Assembly (NCBI GenBank): GCA_020630835.1
Contig: JAHDIL010000141.1
Coordinates: forward strand, 1-5,631
Direction of reading: 5' to 3'
Source: Verrucomicrobiota bacterium
Lineage (GTDB): Bacteria > Verrucomicrobiota > Verrucomicrobiia > Verrucomicrobiales > DEV007
Length of the DNA: 5,631 bases
Made by a program: the position numbers and the translations under genes. The notes under the pieces are model-generated. The model did not search any database. It saw only the letters and a list, made by a program, of their open reading frames with translations, and was not told the DNA's origin. Shown here in pieces: positions 1-5,360 of the stretch; position 1 is the first letter of the stretch, and each line of letters starts with the position of its first letter.

Positions 1-197
1 AGCCGGTGGACCGTGGGTTGAAACGTGCCCGCTTCAACGTGCTGAGAGGGATCAACAAACCCGCAGTGCTCTTCGAAGGGGGCTTTCTCAGCCATCGAGG
101 CGAGGCCAAGAATGTCAGTAACGATGCCTACCGACAAAAGCAGGCTGAAGCCATAGCTGAAGGTATCATCCGCTTCCGCGCTGTCCTACCCCAGTGA
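1..197 (+). CDS. N-acetylmuramoyl-L-alanine amidase (Amidase_3 family), C-terminal fragment
   Basis: Only the last 65 codons or so are in the window; the reading frame enters at base 3 and the TGA stop is at 195-197. The GTG at 6-8 is internal, not a start. The fragment matches the end of Amidase_3 (AmiA/AmiC-type) zinc amidases. It has an RGLKRARFNVLRG stretch, then KPAVLFEGGFLSH, where the Glu at 75-77 occupies the place of the conserved catalytic Glu of the 'VExGFxSN' motif. A terminal helix with the family's 'Y..KQAEAIAEGI' pattern follows. The family cleaves the amide bond between N-acetylmuramic acid and the L-alanine of the peptide stem in the periplasm, in cell separation or wall turnover. 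The upstream zinc ligands and any signal peptide or targeting domain lie outside the window. The permease gene follows after 39 bp on the same strand, so co-transcription is likely. The family call is firm; which paralog it is cannot be told. Confidence 0.87.
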   Translation, partial: PVDRGLKRARFNVLRGINKPAVLFEGGFLSHRGEAKNVSNDAYRQKQAEAIAEGIIRFRAVLPQ

Positions 198-236
198 TCA
201 TCCATCTAGATCTCTACGAGGCTCCACCTCAGCAGT

Positions 237-1898
237 ATGTCACTCAGCTCGATCAAAGATGGCTTGCAGAAGCCCATCAGCGGTATTCAACGCTTCGTAG
301 GCAGGCTCTCTGAAGGGGTGATGCGTCGCGGTGACCGCGGCGGTTTGGGCCTTCAGATCCTTAGTGGCGCGGTATTGCTCGGACTGCTGATTCTCACCCT
401 AAGGTCAGGAGGCGAAAGCGGCCCGCAAATCTCAAAACTATGGCTCTTCCTCAGCGTCGGGATCGCAGCGATTGGCTTCGCCGCAAGCTTTCTATTACGC
501 AAATTTACCAGGCGGACCGCGGAACGTCCCAAGCTAGTCGTTGGTATCTTTTGGTGCCTTTCCCTCGCAAGCCTGACCGCCTGGTTGCCTAGCTCCGTGG
601 TGGAAGCACAGCTGGCGGCAGAGAGCTTCAGAGCCTCTGGCCAGCCGCCGACTACCGGCGCTTATACCGCGCAGCGCCTGCTGGTCACGGGACTGCTCCT
701 AAGCGTTCCATTTGTCTCCATCATATACTTCCGGCTCAGTCTCATGGACCGGTATGTTATCCATAGCTTTCTCTCGCCCTTTACCTTTTGCCTCGGATCA
801 CTCATTTCTATATTCATTGTTTGGGACCTGACTGACAACGGCTCCCACTTCGCGGACAAGCCTTTTTCCCTCGTCGTGGGTTTCTACCTAGTTCAGATGC
901 CCTCACTCATCATGTTCATCATGCCGATTGTGGTTCTGCTCGCCTCTCTGTCTGCGGTCAGTCGCCTCTCAAAGTTTAACGAACTGATCAGCATGATCGG
1001 AGCAGGCCGCAGCATACTCCGGCTTCTGATGCCTCTCTTCGGCATGGGACTCTACTTCTCCTTCATTTGCCTTGTTCTTAAGTTTGAGTGGGCCCCTAAT
1101 TCGGAAGGCTACAAGGAAGCACTGCTCTCGGATTCTACAGCAGCAGCTCGCAAGAATAGCGCAAATACTGACGTCTGGGCTGAGCAGCGCTGGATGCATG
1201 TCAACCAATCAGCGAAACGATCATGGTTCGTCGGAAACATCCCCTACGACCTATCTCGTGACATGGCAAAAGTAACCATCTGGGAGGTCACTGACGACTA
1301 CCAACCCAAAATCCTCTGGAAAGCGGAGCGTGCGCGATGGACTCCCGCAAAAGATGATGACCAGGAGTCAGTCTGGACTCTCGATCAAGTGACCATCTAT
1401 GAGTGGAAACCAGATCGTATCCCCCGCATCAGGAAGGAGGATCAAATCGTGATGCATGGCTGGGATGAGACTCCCTGGAAAGTGCTCAGCTCGGCACAAA
1501 ACCCCACGTATCTCGGCATGAGCGGACTAAGCGCATTTCTCAGAGCCAATGCTGGCCAGGACGCGGCGCTGCGAGCCCCCTTCTCCACGCACTGGTGGTA
1601 TCTTTTCGCTAATCCAGCATCCTGCTTCATTATGGTCCTTGTTGCCGCACCTCTCGGGATCGTCTATTCCCGAAAAGGTGCAATGAGCGGCGTGACAGGC
1701 GCCATTATTATCTTTGCCCTCATGTATCTACTGGATGGCACCTTGCTATCCATGGGACAGATCAATTCTCTACCGTCCTTTTTGGCCGCTTGGGGGACAA
1801 ACATCGTGATTGGCACCATCGGACTGATCCTCCTCTGGTATCGATCACAAAACCGCGACGTAAAGAGCTGGCGCACCTGGTTCGCGAGAGCCACTTAG
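237..1898 (+). CDS. LptF/LptG (YjgP/YjgQ) family permease with extra N-terminal membrane region
   Basis: 553 residues. From residue 170 on it has the LptF/LptG layout: MDRYVIHSFLSPF leading into TM1 (about 176-197), TM2 (211-240), the cytoplasmic coupling segment with the hallmark 'KFNELISMIGAGRS' (246-259), and TM3 (262-281). A beta-rich periplasmic domain (about 285-450) and three more helices (453-476, 483-505, 513-534) complete it. In this family two such permeases and the LptB ATPase pull lipopolysaccharide from the inner membrane and pass it to the LptC/LptA bridge. LptF and LptG cannot be separated safely here, so no symbol is given. Unusually, residues 1-169 precede the core and hold four further hydrophobic stretches (about 38-56, 67-87, 100-119, 147-165); family members normally begin within a few residues of TM1. 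ATG 237 is the first in-frame start after the amidase stop, with only a distant GAGG at 218-221. ATG 744 would give a core-only protein but would leave the hydrophobic upstream frame unexplained. No second permease gene is adjacent. Confidence 0.9.
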   Translation: MSLSSIKDGLQKPISGIQRFVGRLSEGVMRRGDRGGLGLQILSGAVLLGLLILTLRSGGESGPQISKLWLFLSVGIAAIGFAASFLLRKFTRRTAERPKLVVGIFWCLSLASLTAWLPSSVVEAQLAAESFRASGQPPTTGAYTAQRLLVTGLLLSVPFVSIIYFRLSLMDRYVIHSFLSPFTFCLGSLISIFIVWDLTDNGSHFADKPFSLVVGFYLVQMPSLIMFIMPIVVLLASLSAVSRLSKFNELISMIGAGRSILRLLMPLFGMGLYFSFICLVLKFEWAPNSEGYKEALLSDSTAAARKNSANTDVWAEQRWMHVNQSAKRSWFVGNIPYDLSRDMAKVTIWEVTDDYQPKILWKAERARWTPAKDDDQESVWTLDQVTIYEWKPDRIPRIRKEDQIVMHGWDETPWKVLSSAQNPTYLGMSGLSAFLRANAGQDAALRAPFSTHWWYLFANPASCFIMVLVAAPLGIVYSRKGAMSGVTGAIIIFALMYLLDGTLLSMGQINSLPSFLAAWGTNIVIGTIGLILLWYRSQNRDVKSWRTWFARAT

Positions 1899-2650
1899 AC
1901 TAAAAAGCTTAGCAGCTTGTTCGCCATTTGCCCGATTGGATCTCGGAACAGGACTAAGGCTCCAAGTAAGATGAGCAGGAAAACCACCTGCGCATAGCCG
2001 AAGACCATCCCTAAAGCTGCCAAGCTATGCCCTGGGGCAGGTTGCAAGGGACTTACACGGTAACGATGGCATCCCAAATGCCCGGTAATGATAGCCATCG
2101 GCGCCAGCAACACTCCTCCCACAACTGTAATCCAAGCCCCTAGAGCAAAGGTAAAAGAGGCAGCTCCCCACGCAGGCGAAGGCAACTCCTGCTTTTTGGC
2201 AGCAACCTCCGCTTCTTCCGCCTCGGATAGCCCTCCATTTGATAAAAAAGTCCCGTATCCATCTGATTCTATATCGCTTTCAAATTCTGAATCAGTTTCA
2301 GAAACATTCTCACAAACTTCCGACTGCGATCCCTCCCTGAATTCTTCATGTGCAGAACTCTCGCAGCTCATTTCCACTTCGTCGTCAGGCAGCGATGCCA
2401 CGGGCTGATCACCCACTGATAGGTCACGGCTAACCAGCTCCTGCGCTTCCGATGCCTGCGGGGCAGCCTCAGAGCTTAGCAGGCTGCTTTCTTCCCCTAA
2501 GATGAGTTCAGGATTTTCCGCGAGCATTTCTGCCGAAGGAAACTCCACAAACCCTTCGCAACTGGGGCAGGGCACTTTCTTGCCAAGAAAACTCTCGTTA
2601 GCGACAACCTTCTGGCTGCAAAAAGGACAGGCAATTTTGAAATTCGACAT
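1895..2650 (-). CDS. Zinc-ribbon protein with acidic linker and C-terminal DUF4190-like membrane domain
   Basis: 251 residues in three parts. Residues 5-37 form a small zinc-ribbon-like module with CPFC (8-11) and CPSC (28-31), the four Cys expected to bind one zinc ion. Residues 40-157 are a low-complexity linker rich in Glu, Asp and Ser, probably disordered. Residues 158-235 begin PSPAWGAASFTFALG and hold two hydrophobic segments (about 163-189 and 207-235) around 'ITGHLGCHRYRVSP', the pattern of DUF4190 membrane domains. No enzymatic motif is visible, and the function is unknown. The soluble part may sit in the cytoplasm, anchored by the C-terminal hairpin, as a sensor or scaffold; this is inference. 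The stop codon overlaps that of the convergent permease gene by 4 bp. The ATG at 2650 directly precedes the zinc-ribbon sequence and has no Shine-Dalgarno sequence. The upstream terminator at 2735-2768 suggests it has its own promoter. Confidence 0.8.
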   Translation of the reverse strand: MSNFKIACPFCSQKVVANESFLGKKVPCPSCEGFVEFPSAEMLAENPELILGEESSLLSSEAAPQASEAQELVSRDLSVGDQPVASLPDDEVEMSCESSAHEEFREGSQSEVCENVSETDSEFESDIESDGYGTFLSNGGLSEAEEAEVAAKKQELPSPAWGAASFTFALGAWITVVGGVLLAPMAIITGHLGCHRYRVSPLQPAPGHSLAALGMVFGYAQVVFLLILLGALVLFRDPIGQMANKLLSFLV

Positions 2651-2668
2651 AAGAACGCGTCAGCCCTG

Positions 2669-2698
2669 TTTGTATCGAAATATTCATGACAAAAGCAA
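2669..2698 (-). promoter_or_regulatory. Possible promoter of the zinc-ribbon gene
   Basis: On the minus strand TTGCTT (2698-2693) lies 18 bp from TACAAA (2674-2669), about 19 bp before the ATG. Matches to the sigma-70 consensus are only 3 of 6 and 4 of 6. The position, between the terminator of the preceding transcript and the gene start, is the main support. A TTGTCA at 2692-2687 is a better -35 hexamer but lies too close to the same -10. Confidence 0.22.
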
Positions 2699-2734
2699 GT
2701 CTTTCTCGGCCGTGTATTTCCGCTCGATCGTCGC

Positions 2735-2768
2735 AAAGAAAAAAGGCATCCTCCAGCTGGAAGATGCC
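2735..2768 (-). terminator. Strong intrinsic terminator downstream of the BI-1 gene
   Basis: Read on the minus strand, the 10-base arm GGCATCTTCC (2768-2759), the loop AGCT (2758-2755) and the arm GGAGGATGCC (2754-2745) form an uninterrupted 10 bp stem with a single G-U pair. TTTTTTCTTT follows at once (2744-2735). This is a textbook Rho-independent terminator, 28 bp after the BI-1 stop codon. There is no T tract on the plus strand, so it acts for minus-strand transcripts only. Confidence 0.93.
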
Positions 2769-2796
2769 TCTAGGCAAGGTTTTCTTGATAGGCTTC

Positions 2797-3489
2797 TTAG
2801 TCGCGCGACATGAAGATGCGCAGGATAGACCAGAAAAGCAGCGCAACACTAGAGAAAAGCCCAAGAGCTGCCGAGACATGCTGATCAGTGCGGTAATGAT
2901 GAATGATGTTGGAGGTGTTGTAGAGGATCGAGACCGAAGCAAAGAGCGCCATCGCACCAGCAAAAATCGTCCCCAAACTGAATCCAAAAATGATGGAAAC
3001 AACAATGATGCCCATGGCGATAAAACCGCCTACTACCAAGAAAGAGCGCATGAACGAAAAATCCTTGCGCGTCACAAAAGCAGCAAAGGTCAATCCGCCG
3101 AACACACACAAGGTCGTGCCAGCCGCTTGTAGGATCATCGTGTTATCGCCGCTCTTATATTGCGCCATGAGGAGCAACGGCAGCATAATGATCCCCTGAG
3201 CCACGACAAAGAGAGCAAGACCGGCATACTGAGCTCCCGGGGACGTTGCCGAGCGCGCCATCTTATCACTAATCCAAGAAACTCCCATAAAGGCACCAAG
3301 GACAATCAGCCAATTTTTTTCCATAGTCTGCGCCAAGTTCATTGCCCAGCTTTGGGTAAAAAGAAATGCCTCCAAACCAACAAAGGCCAGAATGGCAAAA
3401 GCCAAGTGCAGATAAGTGCGACGAATAAACGCAGCACGTTCGGTAGGGGCAGCTTGAGCAACCGTATAAGGATTGGCGTAACCGTTCAT
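2797..3489 (-). CDS. Bax inhibitor-1 / YccA family membrane protein
   Basis: 230 residues, the normal size for bacterial BI-1 (TMBIM) proteins, with about seven hydrophobic helices (roughly 26-47, 58-74, 87-108, 117-139, 147-170, 173-190, 205-227). The N-terminus 'ERAAFIRRTYLHLAFAI' and the C-terminal signature 'ILYNTSNIIHHYRTDQHV' followed by 'AALGLFSSVALLFWSILRI' are typical of the family. These are integral inner-membrane proteins. Some members leak calcium in a pH-dependent way, and E. coli YccA modulates FtsH; the role here is unknown. Asn191 and Ser214 stand where the BsYetJ/TMBIM6 type has its paired acidic residues, so the known pH-sensing mechanism may not apply. The ATG at 3489 lies 63 bp after the stop of the methyltransferase gene, on the same strand, and has no Shine-Dalgarno sequence. 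A strong terminator follows the gene. Confidence 0.93.
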   Translation of the reverse strand: MNGYANPYTVAQAAPTERAAFIRRTYLHLAFAILAFVGLEAFLFTQSWAMNLAQTMEKNWLIVLGAFMGVSWISDKMARSATSPGAQYAGLALFVVAQGIIMLPLLLMAQYKSGDNTMILQAAGTTLCVFGGLTFAAFVTRKDFSFMRSFLVVGGFIAMGIIVVSIIFGFSLGTIFAGAMALFASVSILYNTSNIIHHYRTDQHVSAALGLFSSVALLFWSILRIFMSRD

Positions 3490-3517
3490 AATTCGTAAAA
3501 GTAGGCAGTAAGTAAGC

Positions 3518-3546
3518 GATATAGCACGTGTTTTTTGCGAAAAAAA
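3518..3546 (-). promoter_or_regulatory. Weak candidate promoter of the BI-1 gene
   Basis: In the 63 bp between the methyltransferase and BI-1 genes the minus strand shows an extended -10-like TGC-TATATC (3526-3518). A T-rich TTTTTT block (3546-3541) lies 17 bp upstream of TATATC, where a -35 would fall, but it matches the consensus poorly. The A/T blocks at 3531-3536 and 3540-3546 could also pair around a 3-base GCG loop. The evidence is suggestive only, and read-through from the upstream gene is equally plausible. Confidence 0.2.
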
Positions 3547-3552
3547 TGCCCT

Positions 3553-4158
3553 CTAGTCGCGCCGCTGTCGCACCGCCTCGTAGAGGCAAACAGCCGCTGC
3601 GTTCGAGACATTGAGACACTCGACATCGCCTAGCATGGGAATGCGGATAAGATCATCGCAACCTTCTCGAGTGAGTCGGCGCATCCCCTTTCCCTCGGCT
3701 CCCAAAACAATGCCGATGTTTCCCGTGAAATCCTGCTCATAGAGATCATGTGTCGCCTGATCTGCCGTCCCCACGACGCGGAAGGCGTGCTCTTCTCGCA
3801 ACCGGTCGAGGAAGCGCGCCATATTTCCAACCGATACGACAGGAACACTTTTAGCCGCTCCGCAGGCCACCCGGACCACGGTGTCCGTGACCGGAGCTGA
3901 CTTATGCCGGGGAACGATGACGGCAGCGACCCCTGCGCCATCGGAAGACCGCAGGCAAGCGCCTAAGTTATGAGGGTCCTGCACCTCATCGAGAATGAGG
4001 AGAAGAACATCTTCGCCATCGGCGGTAAGTTCAGAGATCCCCTGAAAGAGACTATCCTCCGATAACCGGGCGATACCAGTGGAGGCGCTAGAGTGAGCAT
4101 TTTCTCGCGCTTCGCGAGGCCTGTTACCTGCTGTTTTTGATCTACGGGGTCTTGCCAT
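3553..4158 (-). CDS. RlmB/TrmH-type (SpoU) RNA 2'-O-ribose methyltransferase, catalytic domain only
   Basis: 201 residues with all three SPOUT/SpoU motifs of a trefoil-knot methyltransferase. Motif 1 is [19 protein letters not shown] (56-74) with Asn64 and Arg70, motif 2 is VLGAEGKGM (151-159) with Glu155, and motif 3 is [17 protein letters not shown] (173-189) with Asn183. The stretch from about residue 52 to the end resembles E. coli RlmB closely (for example '[15 protein letters not shown]' and a final 'EAVRQR'). RlmB uses S-adenosylmethionine to methylate the 2'-O of a guanosine in the 23S rRNA peptidyl-transferase region; the exact target here is inferred. RlmB usually has about 245 residues. 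This protein lacks the roughly 75-residue N-terminal L30e-like RNA-binding domain and has a short basic tail ([19 protein letters not shown]) instead. ATG 4158 is the first start after an in-frame stop at 4207-4209, and only 117 bp separate it from the upstream gene, so there is no room for the missing domain. Confidence 0.9.
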   Translation of the reverse strand: MARPRRSKTAGNRPREARENAHSSASTGIARLSEDSLFQGISELTADGEDVLLLILDEVQDPHNLGACLRSSDGAGVAAVIVPRHKSAPVTDTVVRVACGAAKSVPVVSVGNMARFLDRLREEHAFRVVGTADQATHDLYEQDFTGNIGIVLGAEGKGMRRLTREGCDDLIRIPMLGDVECLNVSNAAAVCLYEAVRQRRD

Positions 4159-4275
4159 GATAAAGAGCGCCGGCCCTACGCAAAGCGGGAAGAGCGCAAC
4201 TAACCGTCAGTGAAAGCCCTGTAGGATCAAGTAAAGAATCCCCAGTGAACAAAGCACGGAATGCCGGCGTCGGAC
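4159..4275. other. Intergenic spacer between repeat-protein and methyltransferase genes
   Basis: 117 bp between two minus-strand genes. I see no convincing stem with a T tract, no good promoter and no further ORF. A direct repeat of the octamer aagagcgc (4163-4170 and 4190-4197) lies just before the methyltransferase start and has no clear meaning. With no visible terminator, read-through from the repeat-protein gene into the methyltransferase gene is possible. Confidence 0.5.
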
Positions 4276-5193
4276 TCACGCAAAAATCTGCGGCTCACCG
4301 AGCTGGGCATGAACATGATTCGCCTGATCAGCTGACATACCTAAACCTTGCGCGAGCTGGGCGAAATACTGCGCCTCTTCCTGAGTGTCTAGCTTGATGG
4401 CCAACAGGGAAAACGCATAAACTTGCTCCGCCATATCGCTGGGAGTGTTCTTCACCACCAAGTCGACATCTGCAGGTCCCGAAAGATGCTCTCGTAGGTA
4501 GCTAATCTCATCTTCATCAAGATCTCCAAGTCTTCCGAGAATCGCCTCGCGCTCTGCTTCATCGACACGGCCATCAGATTTGGCTGCCATGCACATGGCC
4601 TGGATCAGGGTCTCTGCTTCATCTTGCGCTTCCTGGGGAGGGGCCTGCGCTGCCGCCTGACCGCCACCGAGAAGGGCTCCGAGCATCTGACTGCCATTGC
4701 CACCGCTTGCTGTGGCGCCAAGTAAAGAGCCCAACCCGCCACCGGCAGCTGGACCACCCTGGCTTTTACCAAGAGCCCCAAGCAGACCGCCCAGCATGCC
4801 TCCACCAGCACTCTGTCCGCCGCTGCCCAGCAGCTCGCCCAGAAGGCCGCCACCGGATTGGCTACCACTAGCTCCGCCGAGCAGACCTGCCAGTGCACCA
4901 AGTCCACCGCCTTGGCCCGAAGATGAACCCAAAAGCGAGCCAAGGGCGTCAAGTCCCCCGCTGCCACCCTGGCCACGGTTCCCTGCCGCGGCGGCTAATA
5001 GGCCACCCAACGCGCCTAAACCGCCGGACTGCGCCCGATTTTGCCCCCCCATAAGCGTGCCGAGGATATTCATCGCTGGGCTGCTGCCACCTGATTGATT
5101 GCCACTAAGGAGGGATCCGAGGATATTGCCCCCTGTGCTCGATCCCATAGCGTTGCTGTTGAGAAGACTTCCGAGAATTTTGACTGCGTCCAT
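4276..5193 (-). CDS. Gly-rich LGxLL-repeat protein with C-terminal DUF533/TerB-like domain
   Basis: 305 residues from ATG 5193. Residues 1-178 are Gly/Ser/Gln-rich and carry ten copies of a (hydrophobic)-L-G-x-L-L core. Residues 187-301 form a helical domain of the DUF533 (YebE)/TerB-like kind, starting 'AETLIQAMCMAAKSDGRVDEAER', with the acidic DGRVDEAE loop typical of the fold. Related proteins are poorly characterised; TerB-like domains are linked to membrane-associated stress and tellurite responses, but no substrate can be named here. The frame is open as far as a TTG at 5265. I prefer ATG 5193 because the protein then begins MDAVKILGSLL, like other DUF533 proteins and in phase with the first repeat, whereas the extra 24 residues look unrelated. 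No Shine-Dalgarno sequence is visible at either start. The Pro-rich open frame on the opposite strand is a by-product of the Gly codons. The gene diverges from the hydrolase gene. Confidence 0.85.
   Translation of the reverse strand: MDAVKILGSLLNSNAMGSSTGGNILGSLLSGNQSGGSSPAMNILGTLMGGQNRAQSGGLGALGGLLAAAAGNRGQGGSGGLDALGSLLGSSSGQGGGLGALAGLLGGASGSQSGGGLLGELLGSGGQSAGGGMLGGLLGALGKSQGGPAAGGGLGSLLGATASGGNGSQMLGALLGGGQAAAQAPPQEAQDEAETLIQAMCMAAKSDGRVDEAEREAILGRLGDLDEDEISYLREHLSGPADVDLVVKNTPSDMAEQVYAFSLLAIKLDTQEEAQYFAQLAQGLGMSADQANHVHAQLGEPQIFA
4669..5178 (-). repeat. Ten-copy LGxLL-type coding repeat
   Basis: Within the DUF533 protein, cores of the form (I/L/M/A/G)-L-(G/A)-x-L-(L/M) start at residues 6, 24, 43, 61, 83, 100, 117, 133, 153 and 170, a spacing of 16 to 22 residues. 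Examples are ILGSLL (twice), ILGTLM, ALGGLL, LLGELL, MLGGLL and MLGALL. Between them lie Gly/Ser/Gln/Asn linkers of variable length. The copies differ in sequence, so this is an old, diverged protein repeat and not a recent tandem DNA duplication. Confidence 0.85.
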
Positions 5194-5212
5194 TAGATTA
5201 AATTGGTGATAA

Positions 5213-5224
5213 CTTTTATAAAAG
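5213..5224. promoter_or_regulatory. 12-bp perfect palindrome overlapping the possible -10 of the repeat-protein gene
   Basis: CTTTTATAAAAG is identical on both strands and contains the TATAAA candidate -10. It could be an operator over the promoter, or a chance product of AT-rich sequence. Confidence 0.3.
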
Positions 5225-5249
5225 AAGGCGAGAGTTTCTGCACATCTCT

Positions 5250-5263
5250 GTATCCTTGGATAC
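5250..5263. promoter_or_regulatory. Inverted repeat GTATCC-TT-GGATAC
   Basis: Two perfect 6 bp arms are separated by TT. The centre lies 38 bp from that of the CTTTTATAAAAG palindrome, on the upstream side of the candidate -10 of the repeat-protein gene. Its form suits a dimeric DNA-binding regulator, but none is identified. Confidence 0.3.
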
Positions 5264-5360
5264 AATACTGAGGCAAAGAAGTCACACCTTTCTCAGAACT
5301 CGTTCAGGTTCCGCGATGATGTAACTGTTAATTTTTGCGAGTTTTAATATCCATACGAAA

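Larger units (their letters stand above)
5194..5360. promoter_or_regulatory. Divergent intergenic region between repeat-protein and hydrolase genes
   Basis: 167 bp of fairly AT-rich DNA separating two diverging starts, so it should hold promoters for both. On the minus strand a TATAAA (5220-5215) stands about 21 bp before ATG 5193, without a good -35. On the plus strand TAATAT (5345-5350) stands 10 bp before ATG 5361, also without a convincing -35. Two palindromes lie on the repeat-protein side. Confidence 0.45.

Noticed and set aside
1901..1918. Small hairpin (AAGCT/AGCTT, 4-base loop) followed by a T-rich stretch on the minus strand at the convergent gene ends
   Set aside because: The stem is only 5 bp and AT-rich, and it lies inside the last codons of the zinc-ribbon gene; too weak to call a terminator.
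2598..3132. Overlapping open frames on both strands across the 2650-2797 gap and the BI-1 gene
   Set aside because: They conflict with the clear BI-1 frame and with the strong terminator, and their translations show no family pattern.
3531..3546. T6-GCG-A7 symmetrical block between the methyltransferase and BI-1 genes
   Set aside because: A pure A/T stem with a 3-base loop is unlikely to act as a terminator; more likely AT-rich promoter or spacer DNA.
4163..4197. Direct repeat aagagcgc near the methyltransferase start
   Set aside because: Eight bases repeated twice 27 bp apart can arise by chance, and no regulatory pattern or mobile-element signature accompanies it.
4697..5098. Long Pro-rich open frame on the plus strand opposite the DUF533 gene
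   Set aside because: It is the antisense reading of Gly/Leu-rich codons in the repeat region; composition is extremely biased and no domain is recognisable.
5194..5265. TTG-initiated 24-residue extension of the DUF533 protein
   Set aside because: TTG is a rare start, the added residues do not resemble family N-termini, and the ATG at 5193 fits the first repeat and the family beginning.
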